A DNA stretch of 64,000 nt from an uncultured Flavobacteriaceae bacterium (lineage in GTDB: Bacteria; Bacteroidota; Bacteroidia; Flavobacteriales; Flavobacteriaceae). The stretch spans positions 224,178 to 288,177 of the forward strand of contig CALSTP010000001.1 of NCBI GenBank assembly GCA_943789305.1, given 5' to 3'. Made by a program: the position numbers and the translations under genes. Position 1 is the stretch's first letter. Every line of letters starts with the position of its first letter. Of the stretch, positions 26,389 through 35,173 are shown one piece after another. Below the pieces are notes generated by a model. It did not search any database, was not told the DNA's origin, and saw nothing but the letters and a program-made list of their open reading frames with translations.

Positions 26389-27519
26389 ATGAAAAAAACC
26401 TTTAAATATATAATCACAGCAGCCATATTGTTTGGAGTTCTTTTTGCAGTAGCTTTTTTCATAAAGTCCAATAGCAAAGCTTCAATTCAGTATGAAACTC
26501 AAACACCTATAATTACCTCTATAGAGGCTAAATCTGTTGCTACTGGAAAAGTTATTCCAGAAGACGAAGTAGAAATCAAGCCTCAAATTTCAGGAATCAT
26601 TGAAAAACTTTATGTAGAAGAAGGCGATAATGTGAACACTGGAGATCTTTTGGCGAGAGTAAAAGTAGTTCCAGACGAACAATCACTCAACAGTGCTAAA
26701 GGGAGACTGGCAAACACCAAAATCTTATTGGAAAATGCTAAGGTCGAATACAACAGAAATAAAAGTCTTTTTGAAAAAGAAATTATTTCTCAACAAGACT
26801 TTCAAAATGCCGAACTCAATTACAGTAGAGCTAAACAGGATGTTGCTAATGCAGATAGTGACTTACAAATAATAAAACTTGGATCTGCTGGTGGATCTGC
26901 CATAGCAAATACAAATATCAGAGCAACTGTAGCAGGAACCGTTTTAGAAATGCCAATAAAAGAAGGTGATCAAGTTGTTGAGAGTAATACATTTAATAAT
27001 GGGACAACCATTGCAGTCATTGCTGATTTAAATAAAATGATCTTCGAAGGAAAAGTGGATGAAGCAGAAGTAGGAAAATTGAAAATAGGGATGCCTCTTG
27101 TAGTTAACCTAGGAGCAATTGAAGACAAAGAATTTGAAGCTAATCTAAAGTTTATAGCTCCAAAAGGAAATGAAGAACAAGGAGCAGTTCAGTTCAAAAT
27201 TGAAGGTGATGTATACTTGGATAATGACTTTTTTATTCGAGCAGGTTACAGTGCTAATGCCTCCTTTATCTTAGAAAGTAAGGATAGTGTTTTGGCAATA
27301 CCTGAGGCTTTGTTGCAGTTTGATAAAAAAAATCAGCAGCCCTATGTTCAAGTTCTAATTAAAGAACAGGAATTTGAACGCAAAAACATTGAAACAGGGA
27401 TTTCTGATGGAATTAATGTTGAAATAATTTCTGGGATAACCATTGAGGATAAGATCAAGGTTTGGAACAAAACGGAAGAAGAGAAGAAAGAAGACGAAGA
27501 AACTTCAAACGATAACTAA
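26389..27519 (+). CDS. HlyD/MacA-type periplasmic adaptor protein
   Basis: A 376-residue membrane-fusion protein linking the inner-membrane permeases to the TolC channel. It has an N-terminal membrane anchor (about 5-27), a biotinyl-lipoyl-like half motif (VEIKPQISGIIEKLYVEEGD, about 61-80), an alpha-helical hairpin (about 95-165, predicted coiled coil), the second lipoyl half (TNIRATVAGTVLEMPIKEGD) and beta-barrel/membrane-proximal domains. The C-terminus is very acidic/lysine-rich. It lies between the permeases and TolC. Confidence 0.93.
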   Translation: MKKTFKYIITAAILFGVLFAVAFFIKSNSKASIQYETQTPIITSIEAKSVATGKVIPEDEVEIKPQISGIIEKLYVEEGDNVNTGDLLARVKVVPDEQSLNSAKGRLANTKILLENAKVEYNRNKSLFEKEIISQQDFQNAELNYSRAKQDVANADSDLQIIKLGSAGGSAIANTNIRATVAGTVLEMPIKEGDQVVESNTFNNGTTIAVIADLNKMIFEGKVDEAEVGKLKIGMPLVVNLGAIEDKEFEANLKFIAPKGNEEQGAVQFKIEGDVYLDNDFFIRAGYSANASFILESKDSVLAIPEALLQFDKKNQQPYVQVLIKEQEFERKNIETGISDGINVEIISGITIEDKIKVWNKTEEEKKEDEETSNDN

Positions 27520-27538
27520 GCTTAATTCCTACTTTATT

Positions 27539-28954
27539 ATGAGATTAAAATATACTTCATTAGTTGCCTTACTCTGTGTTTCTTTTTATGCCCAAAGTCA
27601 AATACTTACCTTACAGGATTGTATAGAATTGGCCTTAGAAAAAAACATAAGCATTAAACAATCTGAATTGGACTTAGCTAATGCTGAAATAGATAAAAAA
27701 AATGCCTTTGGTAGCTTTTTACCGAGTGTCAATGCAAATAGCAGTCACTCTTGGAATATTGGTTTAAACCAAAATATTACGACTGGATTATTAGAGAATG
27801 TTACAACACAATTCTCCTCTTTAGGGGTTAATATGGGGGTTGATATTTATAAAGGATTACAGAATGTTAAACGACTTCACAGATCAAATCTTGCTATAAT
27901 TGCACAACAGTATAACATAGCAAACATAACTGAGAACACCTCTATCTTGGTTGCAAATTCTTATCTTCAGGTGATGTTTAACAGAGAATTTTTAGAGGTT
28001 CAAAAAAGTCAACTTGAAGTTTCTAAAAAAGAATTGGAGCGAACCAATGTTTTAATTAGCGCTGGAGTTTTAACAATTGCAAATGTTTTTGAACTTGAAG
28101 CGACTATTGCTTCACAAGAGCAAGCAGTAATTCAAGCTGAAAACAATTTACGTATTGCAAAGATTAACCTTGCTCAACTTTTACTAATAACCGACTATGA
28201 CAATTTTGACGTTGCTGTTGAAAATTTTGATATTCCTTTTCCTCTTATATTAGAGGAAACTCCTAAAGAAATTTTTGAAAAAGCTATGACTCACAGAAAC
28301 GACATCAAGTTTTCCTTAACCAATTTGGAAATTTCAAAGACAGATATTGAAATTGCAAAGGCTGCTCTTCAACCCTCTCTTTCGGCATTTTATAGCTACA
28401 GTACAAGGATTTCATACAGCGATGGTATTGAAAGAACAGGTGTGTTTGAAGAAACTCCGATTGGTTATGTAGCAGCAACAGGTGAGGCAGTTAATACAAA
28501 CGTTGAGAAAAGAAGAGTAGTTGGACCAGATTCTTTTTGGAATCAATTTCAAATGAATGAAGGACATAATTTTGGAGTTCAATTGAGAATACCAATTCTA
28601 AATGGACTTTCGTCTAAGAACAATCTAAAACGCAGTAAAGTTAATTTGTTGCGGGCCCAAAACACATTTGAGCAACAAAAATTAAACTTAGAGAGTGACG
28701 TAAATCAAGCATACAATGATGCGTTAGGAGCATACAACTTTTATAAAGCAGCTCAAAAAACAGTTATTGCTAGAGGAGATGCCTATAATAATGCTACCAA
28801 AAGATTTGATGCTGGTGTAATGAATTCTTTTGAATTTACTCAAATAAAGCAAAGGTATGAAGCATCAGTATCAGACGAATTACGTTCAAAATTTGATTAC
28901 ATCTTTAAACTTAAAATTCTTGAATTTTATTTTGGACTAAAACTTGAAATTTAG
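27539..28954 (+). CDS. TolC-family outer-membrane efflux protein
   Basis: Outer-membrane exit duct of the exporter, 471 residues from the ATG at 27539. A signal peptide (about residues 1-20, ending YAQSQ) is followed by the two OEP repeats typical of TolC: LTLQDCIELALEKNISIKQS near residue 22 and a second helical half ending ARGDAYNNATKRFDAGVMNS. The frame stays open upstream into the hlyD 3' end, but that stretch encodes an implausible Arg/Lys-rich leader, and the signal peptide fixes the start. It lies 19 bases after hlyD. Confidence 0.93.
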   Translation: MRLKYTSLVALLCVSFYAQSQILTLQDCIELALEKNISIKQSELDLANAEIDKKNAFGSFLPSVNANSSHSWNIGLNQNITTGLLENVTTQFSSLGVNMGVDIYKGLQNVKRLHRSNLAIIAQQYNIANITENTSILVANSYLQVMFNREFLEVQKSQLEVSKKELERTNVLISAGVLTIANVFELEATIASQEQAVIQAENNLRIAKINLAQLLLITDYDNFDVAVENFDIPFPLILEETPKEIFEKAMTHRNDIKFSLTNLEISKTDIEIAKAALQPSLSAFYSYSTRISYSDGIERTGVFEETPIGYVAATGEAVNTNVEKRRVVGPDSFWNQFQMNEGHNFGVQLRIPILNGLSSKNNLKRSKVNLLRAQNTFEQQKLNLESDVNQAYNDALGAYNFYKAAQKTVIARGDAYNNATKRFDAGVMNSFEFTQIKQRYEASVSDELRSKFDYIFKLKILEFYFGLKLEI

Positions 28955-28976
28955 AAGTCAGTTCTTCTTAATTTTG
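28944..28976 (+). promoter_or_regulatory. Promoter of tsaB
   Basis: TTG at 28944-28946 (within the tolC end), a 22-nt spacer and TAATTTTG at 28969-28976. The ATG of tsaB starts four bases later, so a leaderless mRNA is expected. Confidence 0.5.
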
Positions 28977-28980
28977 TTAC

Positions 28981-29658
28981 ATGGCTTACCTTCTTCATAT
29001 TGAAACTGCTACAAAAAATTGTTCGGTAGCTTTATCGGAAAATGGAAATCTTCTTCACTGTATCGAGAATAATGAAGCAGATTTTCGCCATAGTGATCAT
29101 TTGCATTGTTTCATAAAGCAGCTATTTGAGGAAGTTGGTGTTAAACCTTTTCAATTGTCTGGGGTTTCAGTGAGTAAGGGTCCAGGTTCATATACAGGAC
29201 TTAGAATTGGAGTTTCTACAGCAAAAGGATTATGTTATGCTCATAACATTCCTTTAATTTCGGTAAACAGCTTAGAAGTACTTGCAGCTGCTTATAATCC
29301 AGAATTTTCTGATTTATTAATTCCAATGTTTGACGCTAGAAGAATGGAAGTTTTTACGATGGTGTTGAATGCAAATAAAGAAGTGATATGTCCTACGCGT
29401 GCAGAAATAATAACCAGCGAGTCATTTAAAGAGTTCAGAAATCAAGGGCGTTTGGTTTTATTTGGCAATGGTTCTGAAAAGTGTAAAGGGATAATTCCAC
29501 AGGGAGACAAATATTTTGTAGAGTCCTTGAAAGAACCTTCTGCTCAGTATATGGTTGATATGGCTACAGAAAAATTCGAAGCAAAACAATTTGAAGAAAC
29601 CGCGTATTTTGAACCCTTTTATCTGAAAGATTTTTACACAAACGCATCTAAACCCTAA
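28981..29658 (+). CDS. tsaB: tRNA threonylcarbamoyladenosine biosynthesis protein TsaB
   Basis: Non-catalytic ASKHA-fold partner of TsaD in formation of t6A37 on ANN-decoding tRNAs. 225 residues, normal length. The N-terminal LLHIETATKNCSVAL and the TsaB hallmark SKGPGSYTGLRIGVSTAKGL (about residues 62-81) are present. The gene is convergent with, and overlaps by 11 bases, the DUF255 protein gene. Located behind the exporter operon with its own promoter. Confidence 0.95.
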   Translation: MAYLLHIETATKNCSVALSENGNLLHCIENNEADFRHSDHLHCFIKQLFEEVGVKPFQLSGVSVSKGPGSYTGLRIGVSTAKGLCYAHNIPLISVNSLEVLAAAYNPEFSDLLIPMFDARRMEVFTMVLNANKEVICPTRAEIITSESFKEFRNQGRLVLFGNGSEKCKGIIPQGDKYFVESLKEPSAQYMVDMATEKFEAKQFEETAYFEPFYLKDFYTNASKP

Positions 29659-31684
29659 TAAGGCCTAGTTTTTCTTTTACTTCTTCAATAGATTCTAGTG
29701 GGAGTTTACAATGATTATTTTTACACAAATAATATAAGGTCTTATTTTTAGAAATTCTATTTTGAAAGAGGGGTAAGTCAGATTCCTCTGCTGCCGCCCA
29801 ACTGCAATTCAGAGTGTACTGCGTGTTTCTAATCTCTCTGAGATTATTTTTTGAATTTGGTCCAACAGCAACAACTTCATAACCTGGGTTTAATAATCTT
29901 AAAGCTACTGTCAACCAATAACTGTAATTTCCTGGATATGATTTGATTTCAGATTTACAATAAAGTAACATTGCTCTTGCCTTATTCTTATATTCAGGTT
30001 TGATCAAATGATTCGATAAACGAATCAGGTTTTCTGCCATAATTGCATTAGAAGAAGGGATGACATTGTCAGAAGTCTCTTTGGTTCGAAGAACCAATTC
30101 TGAAGTTGAACTGAAATAAAAAAGCGGACTATTTTGGTCTTCAAACAGAGATAAACAAACTCCCATTAGTTTATCTGCATTGCGAAGATAATGTTCTTCA
30201 AACATGGCTTCATAAGCATCAATGTTCATTTTAATTACTGCGGCATAATCTTCTAAAAAAGCATCTATTTTGGTTACCCCTTTTTTGAAAATTCTTCTTA
30301 AAACTCCAGAATTAGTAATAAAATTCTGTTCAATAAATTTAATGTTTTTTAGTGCGAGTTCTAGATATGAACTATTTTTAAAACTAATATAAGCTTCCAA
30401 TAAACCTGAGGTAAGCATTGCATTCCAAGAACAAATGATTTTGTCGTCAAGTCTGGGGAGTTTTCTTTTATTTCTTACCCTTGATAAAGTAGTATTCCAA
30501 TGCAGAATTTTAGTTTTCAATTCGGATAGATCAATTTTATGTTTTTCTGCAAACTTTTCATCGGTATCAAGTCTTCTTAAAACATAATTACCATCTTCCC
30601 AATATCCACTTTCATTAATGGAATAATAATCTGATACAAGCTCATATTCATTCGGGAAAAGTTCTTTTATTTCATGTTGTTTCCAAACATAAAAAGCCCC
30701 CTCAACTAGTACTCCATTCTCATCAATACTGTCTGCATCTAAAGCAGCATAGAAGCCTCCTTCGGGTGAAAGTAGATTGTCCAACAAAAATTGAATTGTC
30801 TTATCAACCGTCTCATGATACAGATGAAGTGGCTTCTCACGATAGGCATGAGCATAAAGAGAAAGTAAAAGACCATTGTCATAGCCCATTTTTTCGAAAT
30901 GAGGGATGTGCCATTCGGAATCAACGGCATAGCGAGAAAAACCTCCTCCAATAGCATCAAAAATACCACCTAGCCCCATTTTTTTGAGAGAAAAATGATA
31001 ATGAATACTTGCTTCTTGATTATTACAGAACAATCCTCCGTGCTGAATAAATCGAAGTAGTGTGGGCATCATAAATTTTGGAGCGCCAAGAAGTCCTCCG
31101 TTTTTAGGATCTCTTTTTGACAGAACTTTATCCAAGCTTACCGTAATTTCATCCCAATTGAATTCATTTTTAACGGATTCATTCAACTCAAAATGGATTA
31201 ATCCCTTTTCCAATTCATCCGCATAATGAATTACCTTATCAGGATTTATTTGGGATAAGGAATGAATTTGAGAAAGTACTTCGATCCAACGTTTTTTTGG
31301 AAAATAGGTTCCACCCCAAATAGGTCTTCCATCCGGTAAGGCGATCATATTAAGTGGCCATCCACCTTGCCCAGTGATTATTTGAAGAGCATTCATATAA
31401 ACTTGATCTACATCTGGACGCTCTTCTCGATCAACTTTTATGTTGATGAAATTAGAATTCATCAACGCAGCAACTTCCTCATCTTCAAAGCATTCTTCTT
31501 CCATCACATGGCACCAATGACAAGAAGCATACCCAATACTAATCAAAAGTAATTTTCCTTCTTCTTTGGCTTGGTCAAGATATTTTTGATCCCATGGAAA
31601 CCATTGAACAGGATTATGAGCATGTTGAAGCAGATAAGCACTCAATTCATCAATTAAGGCATTTGTATGCTTTTTTGATTTCAC
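29648..31684 (-). CDS. YyaL/spermatogenesis-associated 20-type protein (DUF255 thioredoxin domain)
   Basis: A 678-residue protein with an N-terminal thioredoxin-like DUF255 domain (about 1-165) containing the CxxC motif in SIGYASCHWCHVMEEE and VDREERPDVDQVYM. A long alpha/alpha-barrel region resembling glycoside-hydrolase/epimerase toroids follows (about 180-650). No signal peptide is visible, so it is probably cytoplasmic. The biochemical role of the family is not settled. It overlaps convergent tsaB by 11 bases and lies five bases downstream of the Nfu-type gene on the same strand. Confidence 0.9.
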   Translation of the reverse strand: MKSKKHTNALIDELSAYLLQHAHNPVQWFPWDQKYLDQAKEEGKLLLISIGYASCHWCHVMEEECFEDEEVAALMNSNFINIKVDREERPDVDQVYMNALQIITGQGGWPLNMIALPDGRPIWGGTYFPKKRWIEVLSQIHSLSQINPDKVIHYADELEKGLIHFELNESVKNEFNWDEITVSLDKVLSKRDPKNGGLLGAPKFMMPTLLRFIQHGGLFCNNQEASIHYHFSLKKMGLGGIFDAIGGGFSRYAVDSEWHIPHFEKMGYDNGLLLSLYAHAYREKPLHLYHETVDKTIQFLLDNLLSPEGGFYAALDADSIDENGVLVEGAFYVWKQHEIKELFPNEYELVSDYYSINESGYWEDGNYVLRRLDTDEKFAEKHKIDLSELKTKILHWNTTLSRVRNKRKLPRLDDKIICSWNAMLTSGLLEAYISFKNSSYLELALKNIKFIEQNFITNSGVLRRIFKKGVTKIDAFLEDYAAVIKMNIDAYEAMFEEHYLRNADKLMGVCLSLFEDQNSPLFYFSSTSELVLRTKETSDNVIPSSNAIMAENLIRLSNHLIKPEYKNKARAMLLYCKSEIKSYPGNYSYWLTVALRLLNPGYEVVAVGPNSKNNLREIRNTQYTLNCSWAAAEESDLPLFQNRISKNKTLYYLCKNNHCKLPLESIEEVKEKLGLIRV

Positions 31685-31689
31685 CTTAT

Positions 31690-32583
31690 TTAGCCATTGA
31701 TTGCAGTAACATTAGAAACTTTTCCAGGAAGCATTTCCTTAAGCATATTTTCAATTCCATTTTTTAATGTAAAAGTAGAGGATGGACAACCACTGCAGGC
31801 CCCTTGAAGAACCACTTGTACATTTTTATTTTCAGCATTGTATGAATCAAAAAGTATATTCCCCCCATCTGCTGCAACAGCTGGCTTGATATAGTCTTCA
31901 ATTATTCCTACTATTTGCTGAGAAATTTCATCCAATTCTACCTCAGTTTTTTCAGCAGTTTTTTTATTTAATGTTTCTTTTACTGAAGCTGTAATTTCAT
32001 TTCCTTCTTCCAAGAAAGAACGAAGGAACTCTCGAATTTCCATGACGATTTCATCCCATTTAGAAACATCAAATTTGGTAATTGAAATGTAATTGGTATC
32101 CATAAAAACCTCTTTTACAAAAGGAAAATGAAAAAGCTTTTGAGCAAGGGGAGCATTCGAAGTTTCATCAATATTCTTAAACTCATAAATTTGATTTACT
32201 AATTTTTTGTTCGCAACAAATTTCATTACCGAAGGGTTGGGTGTACTTTCTGCATAAACTGTAATGGGAACTTTTTTTAAAGCTTGGGTTTCATTTATTG
32301 CAACACTTCCTGAGTTGAGAAAGTTTTCAATTTCAAGTGAAACATCATCTAACACCTCTTCCCATTTCAAGATATCGAATCGCAAGATTTCTATAGCCTC
32401 TTTTTTTAGAACCACTGATTTTACAAAAGGTAAATAAAACATTTGTTGTGCCAGAGGGGCATCTTTTGCTTCATCTATATTATTGAATTGATAAGTTTGA
32501 ACGATTTGTAATGTTGGTGATATTTCGAATCGCGCAATAGTTTGGTCCTCAGTTAAAGAAGCAGAAACGGAAAATGTAGTCAT
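31690..32583 (-). CDS. NifU-like (Nfu) iron-sulfur scaffold with duplicated N-terminal domain
   Basis: A 297-residue Fe-S cluster carrier. The C-terminal NifU domain (about 215-297) has the cluster-binding C263-x2-C266 in GACSGCPSSTF. Ahead of it stand two Nfu N-terminal-type domains: a canonical one (about 108-195, AESTPNPSVMKFV, IDETSNAPLAQKLFHFPFVK) and a preceding related copy (about 8-100, IDEAKDAPLAQQMFYLPFVK). The two share the DExxxAPLAQxxFxxPFVK core, so this is an internal duplication. It is divergent from the gamma-carbonic anhydrase and co-directional with the DUF255 gene five bases downstream. Confidence 0.92.
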   Translation of the reverse strand: MTTFSVSASLTEDQTIARFEISPTLQIVQTYQFNNIDEAKDAPLAQQMFYLPFVKSVVLKKEAIEILRFDILKWEEVLDDVSLEIENFLNSGSVAINETQALKKVPITVYAESTPNPSVMKFVANKKLVNQIYEFKNIDETSNAPLAQKLFHFPFVKEVFMDTNYISITKFDVSKWDEIVMEIREFLRSFLEEGNEITASVKETLNKKTAEKTEVELDEISQQIVGIIEDYIKPAVAADGGNILFDSYNAENKNVQVVLQGACSGCPSSTFTLKNGIENMLKEMLPGKVSNVTAING

Positions 32584-32682
32584 TGTAAATTTTTTGTAAA
32601 AATACTGAATTCTCTTATCTTTTAATAAAAATTATTGGGTTTCGTTTTTGTTGAAAGTAGTATATTCGAAAAAAATAGTACT

Positions 32683-33198
32683 ATGCTCATCAAAACAGTT
32701 CGTGGGTTTACACCTCAATGGGGATCTGATTGCTTTATTGCAGAAAACGCAACTCTCATAGGAGACCTAATTATGGGAGATCAATGTTCTGTATGGTATC
32801 AAGCTGTGATTAGGGGAGATGTTAATTCAATCCGCATAGGGAATCGGGTGAATATTCAGGACGGATCAGTTATTCATGCTACTTACAAAAAATCAAAAAC
32901 TACCATAGGGAATTATGTTTCCATAGGACATAATGCTATTATTCACGGATGTACTCTCAATGATCATGTTTTGGTTGGAATGGGCAGTATTATTATGGAT
33001 AATGCTGTGGTAGAATCGAATTCCATCATTGCAGCTGGGAGTGTTGTAAAACAAAACACACATGTTCCAAAAGGATCTATTTTTGCTGGAATTCCTGCAC
33101 GAAAAATTAAAGACATCGACTCAAAACTTCAAAAAGGTGAAATTGAAAGAATAGCCCAAAATTATTTGATGTATTCCGGTTGGTTTAAGTCTGATTAA
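32683..33198 (+). CDS. Gamma-carbonic anhydrase family protein
   Basis: A 171-residue left-handed beta-helix protein with hexapeptide repeats, gamma-carbonic-anhydrase/YrdA/PaaY type. The three metal-ligand histidines are present: H65 (GSVIHAT), H83 and H88 (IGHNAIIHGC). The start at ATG 32683 gives the normal N-terminus MLIKTVRGFTPQWG; the open frame upstream to 32635 lacks family resemblance. It may hydrate CO2 or act as a related acyltransferase-fold protein, since many homologues are untested. Its stop touches the murI stop (convergent, no spacer). Confidence 0.92.
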   Translation: MLIKTVRGFTPQWGSDCFIAENATLIGDLIMGDQCSVWYQAVIRGDVNSIRIGNRVNIQDGSVIHATYKKSKTTIGNYVSIGHNAIIHGCTLNDHVLVGMGSIIMDNAVVESNSIIAAGSVVKQNTHVPKGSIFAGIPARKIKDIDSKLQKGEIERIAQNYLMYSGWFKSD

Positions 33199-33981
33199 TC
33201 AAAAGTTAACCGCCTTTATTTTTTCAGATATAAAGTTCGATAAGGTTGATTTTGTTGCTGAACTGAAATATTTTACGGTTTCACCTAAATTTTCTGTAGA
33301 CAACAATTTTTCTTTTTTTAAAACCCTGAAGGTTTGTTTTGCAACTGCATCAGTACTGTCTACAATTTGAATGTTTTTTGGTAAAATAGTTTTAAGTAAA
33401 GGGATAAGAAAAGTGTAATGAGTGCATCCTAATACAAGGATGTCTACATTTTGATCAAGCATTGGCTTGATATATGAATTTAACAAATCAACAAGTATAG
33501 AATTCATTAATTCACCCTTTTCTATAGCCTCAACTAATCCATCTCCAATTTGTTCAATAACATTTACATTTTGGGTAAAAGTATTGCTTGTTTGAGCAAA
33601 CAATCGACTACTCAATGTACCTCGTGTAGCCAGAACTCCAATAACTTTTGTTTTACTATTTAAAGCAGCTGGTTTTATAGCAGGTTCAATTCCTATAAAA
33701 GATATATCATACCGACTTCTTAATGCGTCTATAGCATTAGTTGTAGCCGTATTACATGCCACAACCACAAGTTTACATCCTTTGGAGATAAGAAAATCTA
33801 CAATTTGAAAGCAACGCTCAGAGATTTCTTCTTTTGATTTCTTCCCGTAAGGAGCATTGGCATCATCAGAAACATAAATAAACTGTTCTTGAGGCAACAT
33901 CGACTTCAGAGAAGAAAGTATCGTTAGTCCTCCAACTCCGGAGTCAAATATCCCTAGATAAGTATTTTGCTTTATTTTCAT
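33199..33981 (-). CDS. murI: Glutamate racemase
   Basis: Cytoplasmic racemase producing D-glutamate for peptidoglycan. 260 residues. Entry motif GIFDSGVGGLT (residues 10-20), catalytic Cys pair C76 (VACNTATTN) and C186 (LGCTHYTFL) with H188. It closes the bamA/ompH block. Oddly, a strong intrinsic terminator of the preceding ompH gene ends two bases before this gene's ATG, so expression must come from readthrough or from a promoter embedded in or upstream of that hairpin. Confidence 0.97.
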   Translation of the reverse strand: MKIKQNTYLGIFDSGVGGLTILSSLKSMLPQEQFIYVSDDANAPYGKKSKEEISERCFQIVDFLISKGCKLVVVACNTATTNAIDALRSRYDISFIGIEPAIKPAALNSKTKVIGVLATRGTLSSRLFAQTSNTFTQNVNVIEQIGDGLVEAIEKGELMNSILVDLLNSYIKPMLDQNVDILVLGCTHYTFLIPLLKTILPKNIQIVDSTDAVAKQTFRVLKKEKLLSTENLGETVKYFSSATKSTLSNFISEKIKAVNF

Positions 33982-33983
33982 AG

Positions 33984-34018
33984 AAAAAAAAACTGCCTTA
34001 TAAAGATAAGGCAGTTTT
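33984..34018 (-). terminator. Terminator after the ompH pair, abutting the murI start codon
   Basis: On the minus strand a 13-bp perfect stem (34018-34006 with 34001-33989, core ACTGCCTTAT/ATAAGGCAGT, four-base loop) runs into nine T (33992-33984). Two bases later comes the murI ATG (33981). The loop side reads TATCTTTA, one mismatch from TAnnTTTG, so a promoter could overlap the hairpin. Confidence 0.85.
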
Positions 34019-34044
34019 AAATTAGAATTTAGAAAACAACTTTT

Positions 34045-34554
34045 TTAAAATCCAAGTTCAGATTTTACATCAGCCATTAAATCTTTTCCTTTTGCCATGA
34101 TAACACTTCCCCCTGCACTTGCATCAAGAACATAATCAAAACCTTGAGCAGAAGCTATTTTTTCGATAGCAGCTCTTGCTTTTTCATACAAAGGACGCAT
34201 CATTTCGCCTTGTTTTTTCTGCAAATCTTGTGCAGCTGTTTCACGGTATTTTTGAATGTTTTGTTGCATACTTTCTAGCTCCGTTTGACGTGCTTGATTA
34301 GTTACATCAGTTTGATTAGCTGCATCTGCAGAATACGACTGTGCTTTTGTTTGAAATTCTTTGTAAGTATTTTCAATCTCTTTAGTGTAAGTTTCTTCAA
34401 CTGCTTTGATTTGTTTTTGAGCAGCAATAACCTCAGGCATTTCACTGATCAGCTTTTGAGTGTCAATATGTGCGATTTTAGACTGTGCATAAGTTACAGT
34501 CATTGGTAACGCAGTCATTAAGGTAGCTAGTAATAGTGTTTTTAAATTTTTCAT
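34045..34554 (-). CDS. OmpH/Skp-family periplasmic chaperone (second copy)
   Basis: A 169-residue exported protein: signal peptide (residues 1-23, ending TVTYAQS), then the OmpH domain with KIAHIDTQKLISEMPEV, a long charged helical hairpin (about 45-135, predicted coiled coil with many Gln/Glu/Lys) and the C-terminal FDYVLDASAGGSVIMAKG core. Skp-like chaperones escort unfolded outer-membrane proteins to the BAM complex. It follows another ompH gene (26-base gap) and bamA in the same direction, and is closed by a strong terminator. Confidence 0.93.
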   Translation of the reverse strand: MKNLKTLLLATLMTALPMTVTYAQSKIAHIDTQKLISEMPEVIAAQKQIKAVEETYTKEIENTYKEFQTKAQSYSADAANQTDVTNQARQTELESMQQNIQKYRETAAQDLQKKQGEMMRPLYEKARAAIEKIASAQGFDYVLDASAGGSVIMAKGKDLMADVKSELGF

Positions 34555-34580
34555 TTTTTTTGAATTTATTTGAGCGTATG

Positions 34581-35171
34581 TTAGTTTTTCAGTTTTTTAA
34601 GTTGTTCTTCTCTTTTTTTAAGTTGTTCTTTTCTATCTTCAATTCTGTTTTGAGCATTTATTTTTCTTAAAACGAGGTCACTAATATCGTAATTTTTTGC
34701 GGAATACAACATAACCAAGTCCGAAGATCTATCAAAAATGAAGTCGTATTTTCTTTCTTGTGCTATTTCTCTAACTATTCCGAGCACTCGATCTTGTATG
34801 GGTTTCAAAAGTTTGGATTTTTGTTGGATTAATTCACCTCTTGGCCCAAATTTTTGAGTTTGAAAATTCACGATATCTGAAGCAAAGTCATTAATTTCTA
34901 TTTGACGATCAGATATTAAGTTGGGAGTAAGCAGTGCTTTTTCAGCATTAAGTGCATCCTCTAATTTTTTTAATTGAAGTTTTTGTAATTCAATTTCTTT
35001 TTTCCAATTTTCAACCTTTTTATCTAAAAGCAGATTAGCTGTTTTGTATTCATCAACATTTTCTAAAATAACATCCATGTCGATATAACCAATCCGAACT
35101 CCTCGTTGTGCTGAACTTATTTGAGCAGAAAAAATAGTAATTAAAAGTAAAAATGTTATTCGTTTTATCAT
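34581..35171 (-). CDS. OmpH/Skp-family periplasmic chaperone (first copy)
   Basis: A 196-residue paralogue of the following ompH. From the ATG at 35171 it has a signal peptide (IKRITFLLLITIFSAQISS), then RIGYIDMDVILENVDEY, a long coiled-coil arm, YDFIFDRSSDLVMLYS, and a C-terminal tail of repeated EQLKK units. The frame is open upstream to 35210 but that overlaps bamA and lacks a signal-like sequence. It starts two bases after the bamA stop, consistent with translational coupling to BamA, the likely partner. Confidence 0.92.
   Translation of the reverse strand: MIKRITFLLLITIFSAQISSAQRGVRIGYIDMDVILENVDEYKTANLLLDKKVENWKKEIELQKLQLKKLEDALNAEKALLTPNLISDRQIEINDFASDIVNFQTQKFGPRGELIQQKSKLLKPIQDRVLGIVREIAQERKYDFIFDRSSDLVMLYSAKNYDISDLVLRKINAQNRIEDRKEQLKKREEQLKKLKN
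34593..34630 (-). repeat. 17-bp direct repeat in the ompH 3' end
   Basis: TTTTTTAAGTTGTTCTT occurs at 34593-34609 and 34614-34630, a 21-bp period, encoding repeated (R)EEQLKK-type heptads at the C-terminus of the chaperone. Probably a recent in-frame duplication. Confidence 0.7.
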
Positions 35172-35173
35172 TT

